From contig JASCOC010000003.1 of assembly GCA_029959605.1 (NCBI GenBank), positions 186,001 to 250,000 on the forward strand: a DNA stretch of 64,000 nt, given 5' to 3'. The DNA comes from Lysobacteraceae bacterium PS02340. GTDB taxonomy: Bacteria; Pseudomonadota; Gammaproteobacteria; Xanthomonadales; Xanthomonadaceae. The position numbers and the translations under genes were made by a program. Positions within the stretch are counted from its first letter, which is position 1. The number at the start of each line of letters is the position of its first letter. Positions 40,352 to 48,993 of the stretch are shown one piece after another. Below the pieces are notes generated by a model. It was given only the letters and a program-made list of their open reading frames with translations. It had not been told where the DNA came from and made no database searches.

Positions 40352-41671
40352 TCAGCGGAACGCCTCGAGCGACACGCCGTGCTTGCGGCACAGCCGGTAG
40401 ATCGTCACGCGCGACACACTGAGTCGACGCGCGCTGGCGCTGACGTTGCAGCCGGTCGCGCGCAACGCGTCGACCAGGGCGTCGTGTTCAGTGCGATCGC
40501 GATGATGATCGAGTGCGACCACCTGCGCGTTCGCACCGAGTTGCAGGTCCGCCGGTTCGATCAACGCGTGCTCGGCGACCACCGCGGCGCGACGCACGCG
40601 GTTGAGCAGCTCGCGCACGTTGCCCGGCCACGCATGCTGACGCAGGCATTGCCGCGCGGCCGCGCTGAAGCCGCGCGCCTGCACGGAGTGACCCGCGCGG
40701 AATTCATCGAGGAACTGGCGCGCGAGCAGTTCGACATCGGCGCCGCGCGCACGCAGTGGCGGCAACTGCAGTCGCAGCACGTCGAGGCGGTAGTACAGAT
40801 CCTGGCGGAACCGGCCGGCGGCGATCGCCGCCTCCAGGTCCACATGGGTCGCGGCGAGCACGCGCACGTCGACACGGATCGCGTGATTGCTGCCGACGCG
40901 TTCGATCGTGCCTTCCTGCAGCACGCGCAGCAGATTGGTCTGCGCATCGAGCGGCAGATCGCCGATCTCGTCGAGGAACACCGTGCCGCCATCGGCCGAT
41001 TCGAACAGACCCATGCGCCGCGTCGCCGCGCCGGTGAACGCGCCGCGTTCGTGGCCGAACAGTTCCGACTGCACCAGCGTCGGCGAGATCGCGCCGCAGT
41101 TCATCGCCACGAACGGGCGCGCGCGTCGGCCGGACAGATCGTGCAGCGCATGCGCCGCGAGTTCCTTGCCGGTGCCGGACTCGCCGGTGATCAGCACCGG
41201 CAGTTCGACGTCGGCGTAGCGATGCAGCAGGGCGCGCACGCCGAGCATCACCGCGCTCTCGCCGCCGACGCTGGCGATGTCGCGCCGCGGGCTGGTCAAC
41301 AGGGTGGCGAGCGTGGCATCGAGGCGCTGCGGATCGAGCGGCTGCGGCAGGCGGCCGCCACAGCGGGCGAGGATCCGCTGGCAGGGGGGATCGCCCAGGT
41401 CGGTGGTGTCGTCAGCGAGCGCGAGGCTCGGCAGGTCGGCGTGCTCGGCCAGGATGGCTTCGAGCGCGGCGAGGTGCGTGGCATCGGCACCGCGCAGGTC
41501 GACGACCGCGATCACCAGATCGCCACCGCGCATGCCGACCTGCACGCTGGTGTCGGGGCGCGCCACGCGCAGGTGCCATCCACTGGCCGCGAACACGGCT
41601 TCGTCGCGTGCACTGGGTCGTCCGAACCAGACCGCGCAGCGCTGGACGCGCGGCGCCGTCATCGACGCCAT
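40352..41671 (-). CDS. Sigma-54-dependent transcriptional activator, VpsR-like, Fis HTH
   Basis: The 439-residue protein has an N-terminal receiver-like domain (about 10-125) that lacks the paired acidic residues and Lys of a phospho-receiver. An AAA+ sigma-54 interaction domain follows (about 135-370) with Walker A GESGTGKE (163-170), an intact GAFTGA loop (210-215) and Walker B VFLDEIGD (231-238). A Fis-type helix-turn-helix lies at 398-430 (ATGCNVSASARRLSVSRVTI). The layout is that of VpsR/FleQ-type activators, several of which sense c-di-GMP. It is convergent with fapF, so control of the -24/-12 promoter at 34252 is the natural inference. Confidence 0.88.
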   Translation of the reverse strand: MASMTAPRVQRCAVWFGRPSARDEAVFAASGWHLRVARPDTSVQVGMRGGDLVIAVVDLRGADATHLAALEAILAEHADLPSLALADDTTDLGDPPCQRILARCGGRLPQPLDPQRLDATLATLLTSPRRDIASVGGESAVMLGVRALLHRYADVELPVLITGESGTGKELAAHALHDLSGRRARPFVAMNCGAISPTLVQSELFGHERGAFTGAATRRMGLFESADGGTVFLDEIGDLPLDAQTNLLRVLQEGTIERVGSNHAIRVDVRVLAATHVDLEAAIAAGRFRQDLYYRLDVLRLQLPPLRARGADVELLARQFLDEFRAGHSVQARGFSAAARQCLRQHAWPGNVRELLNRVRRAAVVAEHALIEPADLQLGANAQVVALDHHRDRTEHDALVDALRATGCNVSASARRLSVSRVTIYRLCRKHGVSLEAFR

Positions 41672-41869
41672 GACGCGGCACCGTACGGACGTGCGGACGG
41701 ACCGGCCAGTGCCGGCGCGAAACGGTCAGACATGCCCCCTCTCCATTCGATGCCCCGAGTGTCAGTCCGGACCAACGCCGGGAGCGTCCGCAGGCGGACA
41801 CCGCGCGCGTGCGCATTCACCTGGAGCCGGGTCGCAGGGGCTGAGACGCCCGCCGGTGACACTGCCGGT

Positions 41870-42964
41870 ATGAGTTCGCGTGCGCCGCCCCCCGTTCCCG
41901 TCGCCCTGAAGGGCCGCGGTAGCGCGTCCTGGGTCGCCGGGCGGTTCGAGAAACGCTCGGCGACCGCCGAGGACGACGGCTGGGACGCCCTGCAACACCT
42001 TCAGGACGAGGCGATCTCGCCGGCCACCGTCGTCACCGAGGAGCGCGCGCGCAGCATCGTCAGCCGCAACACTTCGCCCGACATCAGCTTCTCGCAATCG
42101 GTGAATCCGTATCGGGGCTGCGAGCACGGCTGCGTCTACTGCTTCGCCCGGCCCTCGCACGCCTATCTGGACCTGTCGCCCGGGCTGGACTTCGAAACCC
42201 GGCTGTTCGCCAAGACCAACGCCGCCGAGCGCCTGCGCGCCGAGTTCGCCCGCCCCGGCTACGTGTGCTCGCCGATCGCGCTGGGCATCAACACCGACGG
42301 CTATCAGCCCATCGAACGCCGCTACGGGCTGACCCGGTCGCTGATCGAGGTCATGGCCGAGGCCCGCCACCCCTTCAGCATCGTCACCAAGAGCGCCAAC
42401 GTGGTGCGCGACCTCGACCTGCTGGCGCCGATGGCGGCCGACGGTTTGGTGACCGTGCATTTCTCGGTGACTTCGCTGGACAACCGGCTGTCGGCGCGGA
42501 TGGAACCGCGCGCCGCGGCGCCGCACGCGCGGCTGCGGGCGATGCGCACACTGGCCGAAGCAGGCGTGCCGGTGGGCGTGATCGTCGCCCCGGTGGTGCC
42601 GATGATCTCGGACTGCGAACTCGAGGCGATCCTCGAGGCCGCCCGCGAGGCCGGCGCCGCCAGTGCGGGCTATGTGCTGCTGCGGCTGCCGAACGAACTC
42701 AAGGCGGTCTGGCGCGAGTGGCTGCAGCTGCATTACCCCGAGCGCGCCGCGCACGTCATGAGCCTGTTGCAGCAGCTGCACGGCGGCCGCGACTACGACA
42801 GCACCTTCGGCCATCGCATGCGCGGGCAAGGGCCGTTCGCCGATCTGATCGCCGCGCGCTTCGCCCGGGCGCGGCGCACGCTCGGCTTCGCCCGCCTGCC
42901 GCCGCTGCGGACCGATCTGTTCGTGCCCCTGCGGGCGGCCTCGCCCCAGGGCGAGCTGTTCTAG
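41870..42964 (+). CDS. PA0069-family radical SAM protein (SplB-like)
   Basis: The 364-residue protein has the radical-SAM cluster motif CEHGCVYC (CxxxCxxC) in NPYRGCEHGCVYCFARP and conserved SP-lyase-like segments such as GINTDGYQPIE and IVTKSANVVRDLDLL. It binds a [4Fe-4S] cluster and generates a 5'-deoxyadenosyl radical. The family is widespread, but its substrate is unknown as far as I recall. Photoproduct repair is suggested only by resemblance to SplB. ATG at 41870 fits the family N-terminus. It is divergent from the sigma-54 regulator gene across 198 bases. Confidence 0.85.
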   Translation: MSSRAPPPVPVALKGRGSASWVAGRFEKRSATAEDDGWDALQHLQDEAISPATVVTEERARSIVSRNTSPDISFSQSVNPYRGCEHGCVYCFARPSHAYLDLSPGLDFETRLFAKTNAAERLRAEFARPGYVCSPIALGINTDGYQPIERRYGLTRSLIEVMAEARHPFSIVTKSANVVRDLDLLAPMAADGLVTVHFSVTSLDNRLSARMEPRAAAPHARLRAMRTLAEAGVPVGVIVAPVVPMISDCELEAILEAAREAGAASAGYVLLRLPNELKAVWREWLQLHYPERAAHVMSLLQQLHGGRDYDSTFGHRMRGQGPFADLIAARFARARRTLGFARLPPLRTDLFVPLRAASPQGELF

Positions 42965-43043
42965 GGCGCATTCACCCGGCTTGCACCTCGCATCGACGCC
43001 GGCGTCTCCTACACTGCGCGGTCCCTTCGAAGCCTCCATCGCA

Positions 43044-44111
43044 ATGTCCGATGCCGCGCCCCTGCGGAACGCCCCCGACGCGGGCGCCTCCGTGGACCTG
43101 ATCGACCAGCTGCCGAACGGCCTCGCCGTGCTCGCGGCGGACGGCGCCTGGCTGCGGGCGAATGCGGCGCTGGGGGACATCTGGGGCGTCACATCCGCCG
43201 CACTGGTCGGCCATGCCGCGCACCGCGAGCGCTTGCCGGCGCTTGCCGCGCGCATCGATGCCGCGCTGGCCCAGCTGCCCGACGCCGATGCGACCCTGCG
43301 CGATGTCGCCGTTCCGGATGACGCGACCGGCCGCCATCTGCGACTGACCCTGCGCCCGTTGGCCGATGGCACCGCGCTGCTGCAGCTGCACGACGACACC
43401 GCGCTGAAGACGCTTGAAGCCCAGCAGGAAACCCTGGCCTTCGGCATCTCGCACGAACTGCGCGCCCCGGTGCGCGCGATCGAACAGTTCGCGCGCCGCC
43501 TGCTGGCCCAGGACGGCGCAGCCGATCCGCAGACCGCCCGCGACCACCTGCAGCGCATCCAGCATGCCTCCGGTCACGCCGGCGGCCTGATCGACGCCCT
43601 GCTCGAGACCATGCGCGCCTCGCGGCCGCCCCGCGCGGCGGCGGCGGTCGACATCAGCCTGCTCGGCGACTGGATCTGCGCCGAACTGCAGGACACCGAC
43701 CCGGGCCGCGCCGCCGAGATCCAGATCGCGCCCGATCTGTGGGCCTGGGGCGACGAACACGCGCTCAAGCAATTGCTCGGCAAGCTGCTGCACAACGCCT
43801 GGAAGTTCTCCGCGCAGCGCGACACGGTGCGTATCACCCTCGACGGCGAACGCGTCGGCGACCGCCTGCAGCTGCGCCTGCGCGACGCCGGCCGCGGTTT
43901 CGACATGCGCTATGCTGAACGACTGTTCGTGCCGTTCAGGCGCCTGCACAGCGCCGACGACGGGGCCGGACATGGCCTCGGCTTGGCCATCGCCCAGCAG
44001 CTGGCGCGGGCGCAGGGCGGACACATCCGCGTGGAATCGGAACCGGACGCCGGCACCACCTTTTTCATCGAACTGCCGGCGGTGCCGGACGAGGACGCCC
44101 CCGCGCCATGA
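43044..44111 (+). CDS. Cytoplasmic sensor histidine kinase
   Basis: The 355-residue kinase has no membrane segment. A PAS-like domain (about 15-120) precedes the phospho-acceptor H-box FGISHELRAPVRAIEQF (about 139-155) and the ATPase domain with the N-box LLHNAWKFSA, DAGRGFD (G1) and GHGLGLAIA (G2). It resembles light- or redox-sensing kinases that pair with Rcp1-type regulators. The start at MSDAAPL (43044) is preferred to 42981. Its stop overlaps the response regulator start by four bases, so the two form a coupled pair. Confidence 0.85.
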   Translation: MSDAAPLRNAPDAGASVDLIDQLPNGLAVLAADGAWLRANAALGDIWGVTSAALVGHAAHRERLPALAARIDAALAQLPDADATLRDVAVPDDATGRHLRLTLRPLADGTALLQLHDDTALKTLEAQQETLAFGISHELRAPVRAIEQFARRLLAQDGAADPQTARDHLQRIQHASGHAGGLIDALLETMRASRPPRAAAAVDISLLGDWICAELQDTDPGRAAEIQIAPDLWAWGDEHALKQLLGKLLHNAWKFSAQRDTVRITLDGERVGDRLQLRLRDAGRGFDMRYAERLFVPFRRLHSADDGAGHGLGLAIAQQLARAQGGHIRVESEPDAGTTFFIELPAVPDEDAPAP

Positions 44112-44542
44112 GCGACCACACGATCCTGCTGATCGAAGACAACCCCGACGACGCCGAGCTGACCCGCATCGCCTTCGCCGAAGCCGCCATCGACAGCCAG
44201 CTGGTCGTGGTCGGCGACGGCGCCGAAGCGCTTGACTACCTGTTCGCACAGGGCAAGTACGCGGCGCGCGACGCGGCCGACCTGCCGTCGATCGTCCTGC
44301 TCGATCTCAATCTACCCAAGCTCGACGGCCGCGAAGTCCTGCAGGCCCTGCGCGCCAACCCCGCGACCCGCGGCCTGCCGGTCGTCGTGCTGACCACCAG
44401 CACCGAGCCCTTTGACGTCGAAGCCAGCTACGCGCTGGGCGTCAACAGCTACATCCGCAAGCCGGTGGACTTCAAGAAGTTCGTCGAGGTGGTGAAGCAG
44501 ATCGGGTTGTACTGGCTGGTGTTGAATCACCCGCGGGGGTGA
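44108..44542 (+). CDS. Single-domain response regulator (Rcp1-like)
   Basis: The 144-residue protein is only a receiver domain: acidic pocket LLIEDNPDD, phospho-acceptor Asp in IVLLDLNLPKLDG, and the conserved Lys in YIRKPVDFKKF. The insertion after LDYLFAQGKY is typical of the Rcp1 family that works with phytochrome-like kinases. With no output domain it must signal by protein interaction or phosphotransfer. It is translationally coupled to the kinase gene. Confidence 0.88.
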   Translation: MSDHTILLIEDNPDDAELTRIAFAEAAIDSQLVVVGDGAEALDYLFAQGKYAARDAADLPSIVLLDLNLPKLDGREVLQALRANPATRGLPVVVLTTSTEPFDVEASYALGVNSYIRKPVDFKKFVEVVKQIGLYWLVLNHPRG

Positions 44543-45466
44543 TGGTGGGTTCTGGGGTTTGGATCGTTGAGGCGGTCGGCCTCTTCTGAAGCGACTGTCT
44601 AGCGCGCGGCGTCTGCTCCGTGTGCCGCCTTGGGCATGCAAGTAGAGACAAGCGTGGCTTCCGCTTTGGTTTTCGCTTTTGTTTTTGCTTTGCTTTGCTC
44701 TGGCTTTTGATCTCGATCGAGCCGTAAAGCGAGCCGAGCATCGCAGGACGACGGGGTCGAAGAGCAGCCCATGTCTGAGCGCAGCGAGTTTGGGCTGCGT
44801 GCCCCGTCGTCCGAGAAGCGCAGGGGACCGGCACGGCGCAGCCGTGTCGGATCGCGTCCGGCGAAGGGACCTTTTGGTTCCTTTTGGGTCCATCCAAAAG
44901 GGACTCGCACGCGCAGCGGGCGAAAGCCCTGCACTTGCTTGCGCTTCTTCGTTCGTCGCTCTGCGACTTTGATGTTCCCAGCAAAGAATCAAACGCAGGA
45001 GCGAAGATCAAGTACAGGGCTTCCGCGCTGTCGCGCGGCTTACTTTTGTCTTGGCAAAAGTAAGCAAAACCGTCTTCGCCGGACGCGAGCCGATGCGATG
45101 AAGCCGCATCGGTGCCCTCCGCTCCTCACCTGACGCGGCACGCAGCCCAAACTCGCTGCGCTCAGACATGGGCTGCTCTTCGGCCACGCCAGGCTCCGGT
45201 GCTCGGCTCGCTTTACGGCTCGATTTGAGATCAAGAGCCGGAAAGCAAAAAGCAGGAGCCGAAGCCGAGCAACAGCAACCCTCACCCGATGCGCTGCGCG
45301 CATCGACCTCTCCCGGAGGGAGAGGTGCTTGGATCAGGATCCGTGCGACGCACGCATCGACTTGGAATCAGGTCCGGTGCGGGGCTACCTCAGTGGGAAA
45401 GGTGCGCACTGCTCGCGGATAGACACACACCGCGGAACACGCCCGAATAACAGGCGCAGAAGCGCC
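44543..45466. repeat. Non-coding region with a large inverted-repeat element
   Basis: This 924-base region holds no convincing gene. Arms at 44702-44803 and 45137-45239 are inverted copies. The inner 43 bases (44761-44803 and 45137-45179) are identical in reverse complement, and the outer parts share TCGAGCCGTAAAGCGAGCCG. Inside are two hairpins: CCTTTTGG/CCAAAAGG (44880-44901) and CTTACTTTTG/CAAAAGTAAG (45039-45064). The left flank has a T-rich run of GCTTTTG units (44658-44706), matching the A-rich end of the region at 13.8-14.3 kb. CTCTCCCGGAGGGAGAG, as at 3785, also occurs near 45307. Confidence 0.75.
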
Positions 45467-46171
45467 TCAGCCACCCCCGTACAACGCCTCCGCCCGCTGG
45501 AACAGAATCCAGCTCGTGGCGATGAACTTGTCTCCGTTCTGCGGCTTGTTGCCGCGATGCGTATGGGTGAAGGCGGTCGGGGCGATCAGCAGGTCGCCGG
45601 TGCGCGGGGCGATTTTGCGTTGCTGGAACAGGAATTCGGTCTCGCCGGCGTCGAAGCCGTCGTTGAGGTAGATCGTCCACAGCAGATGGCGGTGCAGGGT
45701 TTCGCCGCTGGCGTCGCGCGGGTACAGCTCGCAGTGCCAGTAGGGATAACCGCCCTCGCCGGCCGCGTACCACTGCAGGTTGATCGTGCCCGGGCGCAGG
45801 CAGGTCTGCAGCAGGCCGCCGAGGCGCTGGTCGTCCATCGTCGGGAAGTCGTCGGCTTCGAGACGACGCAGTGCGCCGTCGTTGCCCGGCTGCTGCAGCA
45901 TCAGCGGGGCGATCAGCGTCTGCGGGTACTTGCGCAGGTAGGCCATCAGGCCGGCGTAGACCGCGACGTTGAGCTGCTGCACCACGTCGGCCCAGTCGGC
46001 GCGTTCGCTGATCGACAGGTCGCGGCTGCGCTTGAGTTCGGGATACACGCCGCCGCCGATCTCGCCGGCGTGCAGGTCCGGGCTGGCCCGCAGCCGCGCG
46101 ACGATCGCCGCGCAGGCCTCGGCCGACAGCGCGCCCGGGGTCACTTCGATGAAATCGGCGGGCGCGTTCAT
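45467..46171 (-). CDS. 2OG-Fe(II) oxygenase family protein
   Basis: The 234-residue protein has a double-stranded beta-helix pattern with an iron-binding HxE-like motif in [11 protein letters not shown], and a distal His in [14 protein letters not shown] with a nearby Arg for 2-oxoglutarate. Such enzymes hydroxylate proteins or small molecules. The substrate is not evident. It overlaps the fbp gene by four bases, which is unusual for a sugar-phosphate gene and suggests co-translation. The region on its other side is repeat DNA, so it is the last gene of the unit. Confidence 0.75.
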   Translation of the reverse strand: MNAPADFIEVTPGALSAEACAAIVARLRASPDLHAGEIGGGVYPELKRSRDLSISERADWADVVQQLNVAVYAGLMAYLRKYPQTLIAPLMLQQPGNDGALRRLEADDFPTMDDQRLGGLLQTCLRPGTINLQWYAAGEGGYPYWHCELYPRDASGETLHRHLLWTIYLNDGFDAGETEFLFQQRKIAPRTGDLLIAPTAFTHTHRGNKPQNGDKFIATSWILFQRAEALYGGG

Positions 46172-47202
46172 GCGGCGGCGCTGTCGTGCTGCAGGTGGTA
46201 GCGGGTCGCGGTCTCCACTTCGTCCTTGGAGCCCAGGAACACCGGCACGCGCTGGTGCAGCGAGGTCGGGGCGATGTCGAGGATGCGCGTCCGGCCGTTG
46301 GTCGCGGCACCGCCGGCCTGTTCGACCAGCATCGCCATCGGGTTCGCTTCGTACATCAGTCGCAGCTTGCCGGGCTTGGACGGATCCTTGCGGTCCCAGG
46401 GATAGATGAAGATGCCGCCGCGGGTCAGGATGCGGTGCACGTCGCCGACCATCGCCGCGACCCAGCGCATGTTGAAGTCCTGGGCGCGCGGGCCGTCCTG
46501 GCCGGCCAGCAGGTCATTCACGTAGGCCTGCGTCGGCGCTTCCCAGTGACGCTGGTTGGACATGTTGATCGCGAATTCGCGGGTCTGCGCCGGAATGCGC
46601 ATGTGACCCGTCGTCAGCACGAACGAACCCTGCTCGCGATCCAGCGTGAACGCGTGCGTGCCGTGGCCGATGGTCAGCACCAGCATGGTGCTCGGGCCGT
46701 ACAGGCAGTAGCCGGCGGCGACCTGGGTGCTGCCGGCCTGCAGGAAGTCGTGATCCTGCGCGGCGGTCACGCCTTCGGGGCAGCGCAGCACCGAGAAGAT
46801 CGTGCCGACGCTGGCGTTGATGTCGATATTGGAGCTGCCGTCGAGGGGATCGAACACCAGCAGATAGTTGCCGCGCGGGAATGCGTCGGGGATCTGCTGC
46901 GAATGCTCCATCTCCTCCGACGCACACGCCGCCAGATGGCCGCCCCAGGCATTGGCCTCGAGCAGGATCTCGTTGCTGATCACGTCGAGCTTCTTCTGCG
47001 CCTCGCCCTGCACGTTGATGCTGTCGCCGCCACCGGCGGCCGCGGCTTCGCCCAGCACATCGCCCAGCGCGCCCTTGCCCACCGCCACCGAGATCCGCTT
47101 GCAGGCGCGCGCGACGACTTCCAGCAGCAGCCGCAGATCCGGGGTCACGTGGCCCGAGCGCTGTTCCTCGATCAGATGGCGGGTCAGGGAGATGCTGGGC
47201 AT
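46168..47202 (-). CDS. fbp: Fructose-1,6-bisphosphatase class 1
   Basis: The 344-residue protein has the metal-binding signature [19 protein letters not shown] and late [20 protein letters not shown], both diagnostic for class I FBPase. It hydrolyses fructose 1,6-bisphosphate to fructose 6-phosphate in gluconeogenesis. The start [10 protein letters not shown] at 47202 matches relatives. The opening to 47328 is upstream leader. It is divergent from the aminotransferase gene across 169 bases and overlaps the 2OG oxygenase gene at its 3' end. Confidence 0.95.
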   Translation of the reverse strand: MPSISLTRHLIEEQRSGHVTPDLRLLLEVVARACKRISVAVGKGALGDVLGEAAAAGGGDSINVQGEAQKKLDVISNEILLEANAWGGHLAACASEEMEHSQQIPDAFPRGNYLLVFDPLDGSSNIDINASVGTIFSVLRCPEGVTAAQDHDFLQAGSTQVAAGYCLYGPSTMLVLTIGHGTHAFTLDREQGSFVLTTGHMRIPAQTREFAINMSNQRHWEAPTQAYVNDLLAGQDGPRAQDFNMRWVAAMVGDVHRILTRGGIFIYPWDRKDPSKPGKLRLMYEANPMAMLVEQAGGAATNGRTRILDIAPTSLHQRVPVFLGSKDEVETATRYHLQHDSAAA

Positions 47203-47371
47203 GCGCGGGCGGTCCTTGGCGTCGGGGAGACCGGCATTGTCGCGCCAAAGACCATGGCTGTCCCACGGCCAAGATCGCGCGGGTGGGCGGAGGCCGGTAT
47301 TCTGGGCGGGTCCGGTCGCAGGCGGCACGCGCGACCGGCGCCCTCCCCTCCGTCGTGCAGGCAGTCTTTAC

Positions 47372-48577
47372 GTGTCTTCTTTTTTCGCGAACGTCGAACT
47401 CGTCCCCGGTGATCCCATCCTCGGCCTGACCGAGGCCTACAACGCCGATCCGCGCGCCACCAAGGTCAATCTGGGCGTGGGCATCTACTACGACGAGGCC
47501 GGCCGCATTCCCGTGCTCGACGCCGTGCGCGAGGTCGAACAGCGCCTGGCCGCCGAGGCCAAGCCGCGTGGCTACCTGCCGATCGACGGCATGCCCGACT
47601 ACACGAAGGCCACCCGCGAACTGTTGTTCGGCGTGGACTCGCCGCTGCTGGCCGCCGGCCGGGTCGCGACCACCCAGACCGTCGGCGGCAGCGGCGCGCT
47701 GCGCACCGGCGCCGATCTGCTGAAGAAGGTGCTGCCGCATGCGACCATCGCGATCAGCAACCCGAGCTGGGAGAACCACCGCGCGGTGTTCGGCGCCGTC
47801 GGTTTCGAGGTCGTCGACTACACCTACTTCGACGCCGCCACGCACGGCATCGACTTCGCCGGCATGCTCGCCGACCTGCGCAAGCTCGACGCCGGCACCG
47901 TCGTGCTGCTGCACGCCTGCTGTCACAACCCGACCGGCGCCGACCTCACCGTCGACCAGTGGCGCCAGGTCATCGAGGTGCTGCGCGAGCGCGACCTGTT
48001 CCCCTTCATCGACATCGCCTACCAGGGCTTCGACCAGGGCATCGAGCAGGACGCTGCCGCGGTTCGTCTGCTGGCCGAGTCGGGCATCGCGACCTTCGTC
48101 GTCGCCAGCTCGTACTCCAAGTCGTTCTCGCTCTACGGCGAGCGCGTCGGTGCGCTGACCGTGGTCTCGGGCACTGCCGAAGAAAGCCGCGCGGTGCAGT
48201 CGCAGATCAAGCGCATCATCCGTGCGAACTATTCCAGCCCGTCGACGCACGGCGCCGCGCTCGTCGCCGGCGTGCTCGGCAGCCCCGAGTTGCGCGCGCG
48301 CTGGGAAGCGGAACTGGGCCAGATGCGCACGCGCATCCACGCGCTGCGCGCGGGCCTGGTCGAGAAGCTCGCCGCGAACGGCGCGCCGGAATTCGCTTTC
48401 ATCCAGGACCAGGCCGGCATGTTCTCGTACTCGGGTCTGAGCCGCGCCCAGGTGGACCGCCTGCGCGACGAGTTCGGCATCTACGCCGTCGGTACCGGCC
48501 GCATCTGCGTGGCCGCGTTAAGCCTGAAGAATCTGGATTACGTGGCCGAAGCGGTCGCGGCCGTCAGCCGCAGCTGA
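47372..48577 (+). CDS. tyrB: Aromatic amino acid / aspartate aminotransferase
   Basis: With GTG at 47372 the product has 401 residues beginning SSFFANVELVPGDPILGLTE, the usual N-terminus of class I aminotransferases of the AspC/TyrB group. The PLP lysine is in SSYSKSFSLYGERVG, and CHNPTGADLT and DIAYQGFDQG are conserved. It exchanges amino groups between glutamate and aromatic or dicarboxylic keto acids. TyrB versus AspC cannot be settled by eye. A GC-rich hairpin lies 10 bases after the stop. Confidence 0.9.
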   Translation: MSSFFANVELVPGDPILGLTEAYNADPRATKVNLGVGIYYDEAGRIPVLDAVREVEQRLAAEAKPRGYLPIDGMPDYTKATRELLFGVDSPLLAAGRVATTQTVGGSGALRTGADLLKKVLPHATIAISNPSWENHRAVFGAVGFEVVDYTYFDAATHGIDFAGMLADLRKLDAGTVVLLHACCHNPTGADLTVDQWRQVIEVLRERDLFPFIDIAYQGFDQGIEQDAAAVRLLAESGIATFVVASSYSKSFSLYGERVGALTVVSGTAEESRAVQSQIKRIIRANYSSPSTHGAALVAGVLGSPELRARWEAELGQMRTRIHALRAGLVEKLAANGAPEFAFIQDQAGMFSYSGLSRAQVDRLRDEFGIYAVGTGRICVAALSLKNLDYVAEAVAAVSRS

Positions 48578-48587
48578 GTGCTTCGAG

Positions 48588-48611
48588 CCCTCCCCCGCGT
48601 GCGGGGGAGGG
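48588..48611. terminator. GC-rich hairpin after the aminotransferase gene
   Basis: CCCTCCCCCGC (48588-48598) and GCGGGGGAGGG (48601-48611) pair perfectly. GTTGGGTGGGGGCGA follows. The same sequence in reverse orientation occurs at the start of the window (8-46), so it is a dispersed repeat that may serve as terminator. Confidence 0.6.
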
Positions 48612-48744
48612 TTGGGTGGGGGCGATCCGTCAGAGCTTCGGATGCGTCCACGCGCGAGTTGTCCGGTTGGGATCCTGCGCTGCTCCGACCCATCCCGCGC
48701 AACGGCGCCGCACACGGAATGCGTGGGCGCATCCGTAAGACAGA

Positions 48745-48993
48745 TCAGGTGCGGCGCCCTCCCGTGCGGCGCCACGCCCCCAGCTCGCGCGCCAGCAGTG
48801 CGAGCAACACGCCCGGTGCGACGAACTGCACCGCGATCTGCACACCGCGCCGGATCGAGAGGCGGATCGCTTCGCGCACGTCGTCGCGCGCGATCCAGGG
48901 ATCGAAGTCGCGCCAGCCGATCCACAGGCAGAGCACCAGCGCCGCGCACAGGACGCCGATGCGCCACCAGCGCACGGAATGCACCGGCGTCAT
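48745..48993 (-). CDS. Small membrane protein after carotenoid oxygenase
   Basis: An 82-residue protein with two hydrophobic helices (about 11-28 and 52-70, VQFVAPGVLLALLAREL) and a basic C-terminus. No family is recognised. The start overlaps the carotenoid oxygenase stop by four bases, so it is translated with that gene and may help membrane association of the lipophilic substrate, which is a guess from position only. Confidence 0.6.
   Translation of the reverse strand: MTPVHSVRWWRIGVLCAALVLCLWIGWRDFDPWIARDDVREAIRLSIRRGVQIAVQFVAPGVLLALLARELGAWRRTGGRRT

Noticed and set aside
44312-45303. Several open frames in the 44.3-45.3 kb repeat region
   Set aside because: They read through inverted-repeat arms on both strands, and no protein family is recognisable.
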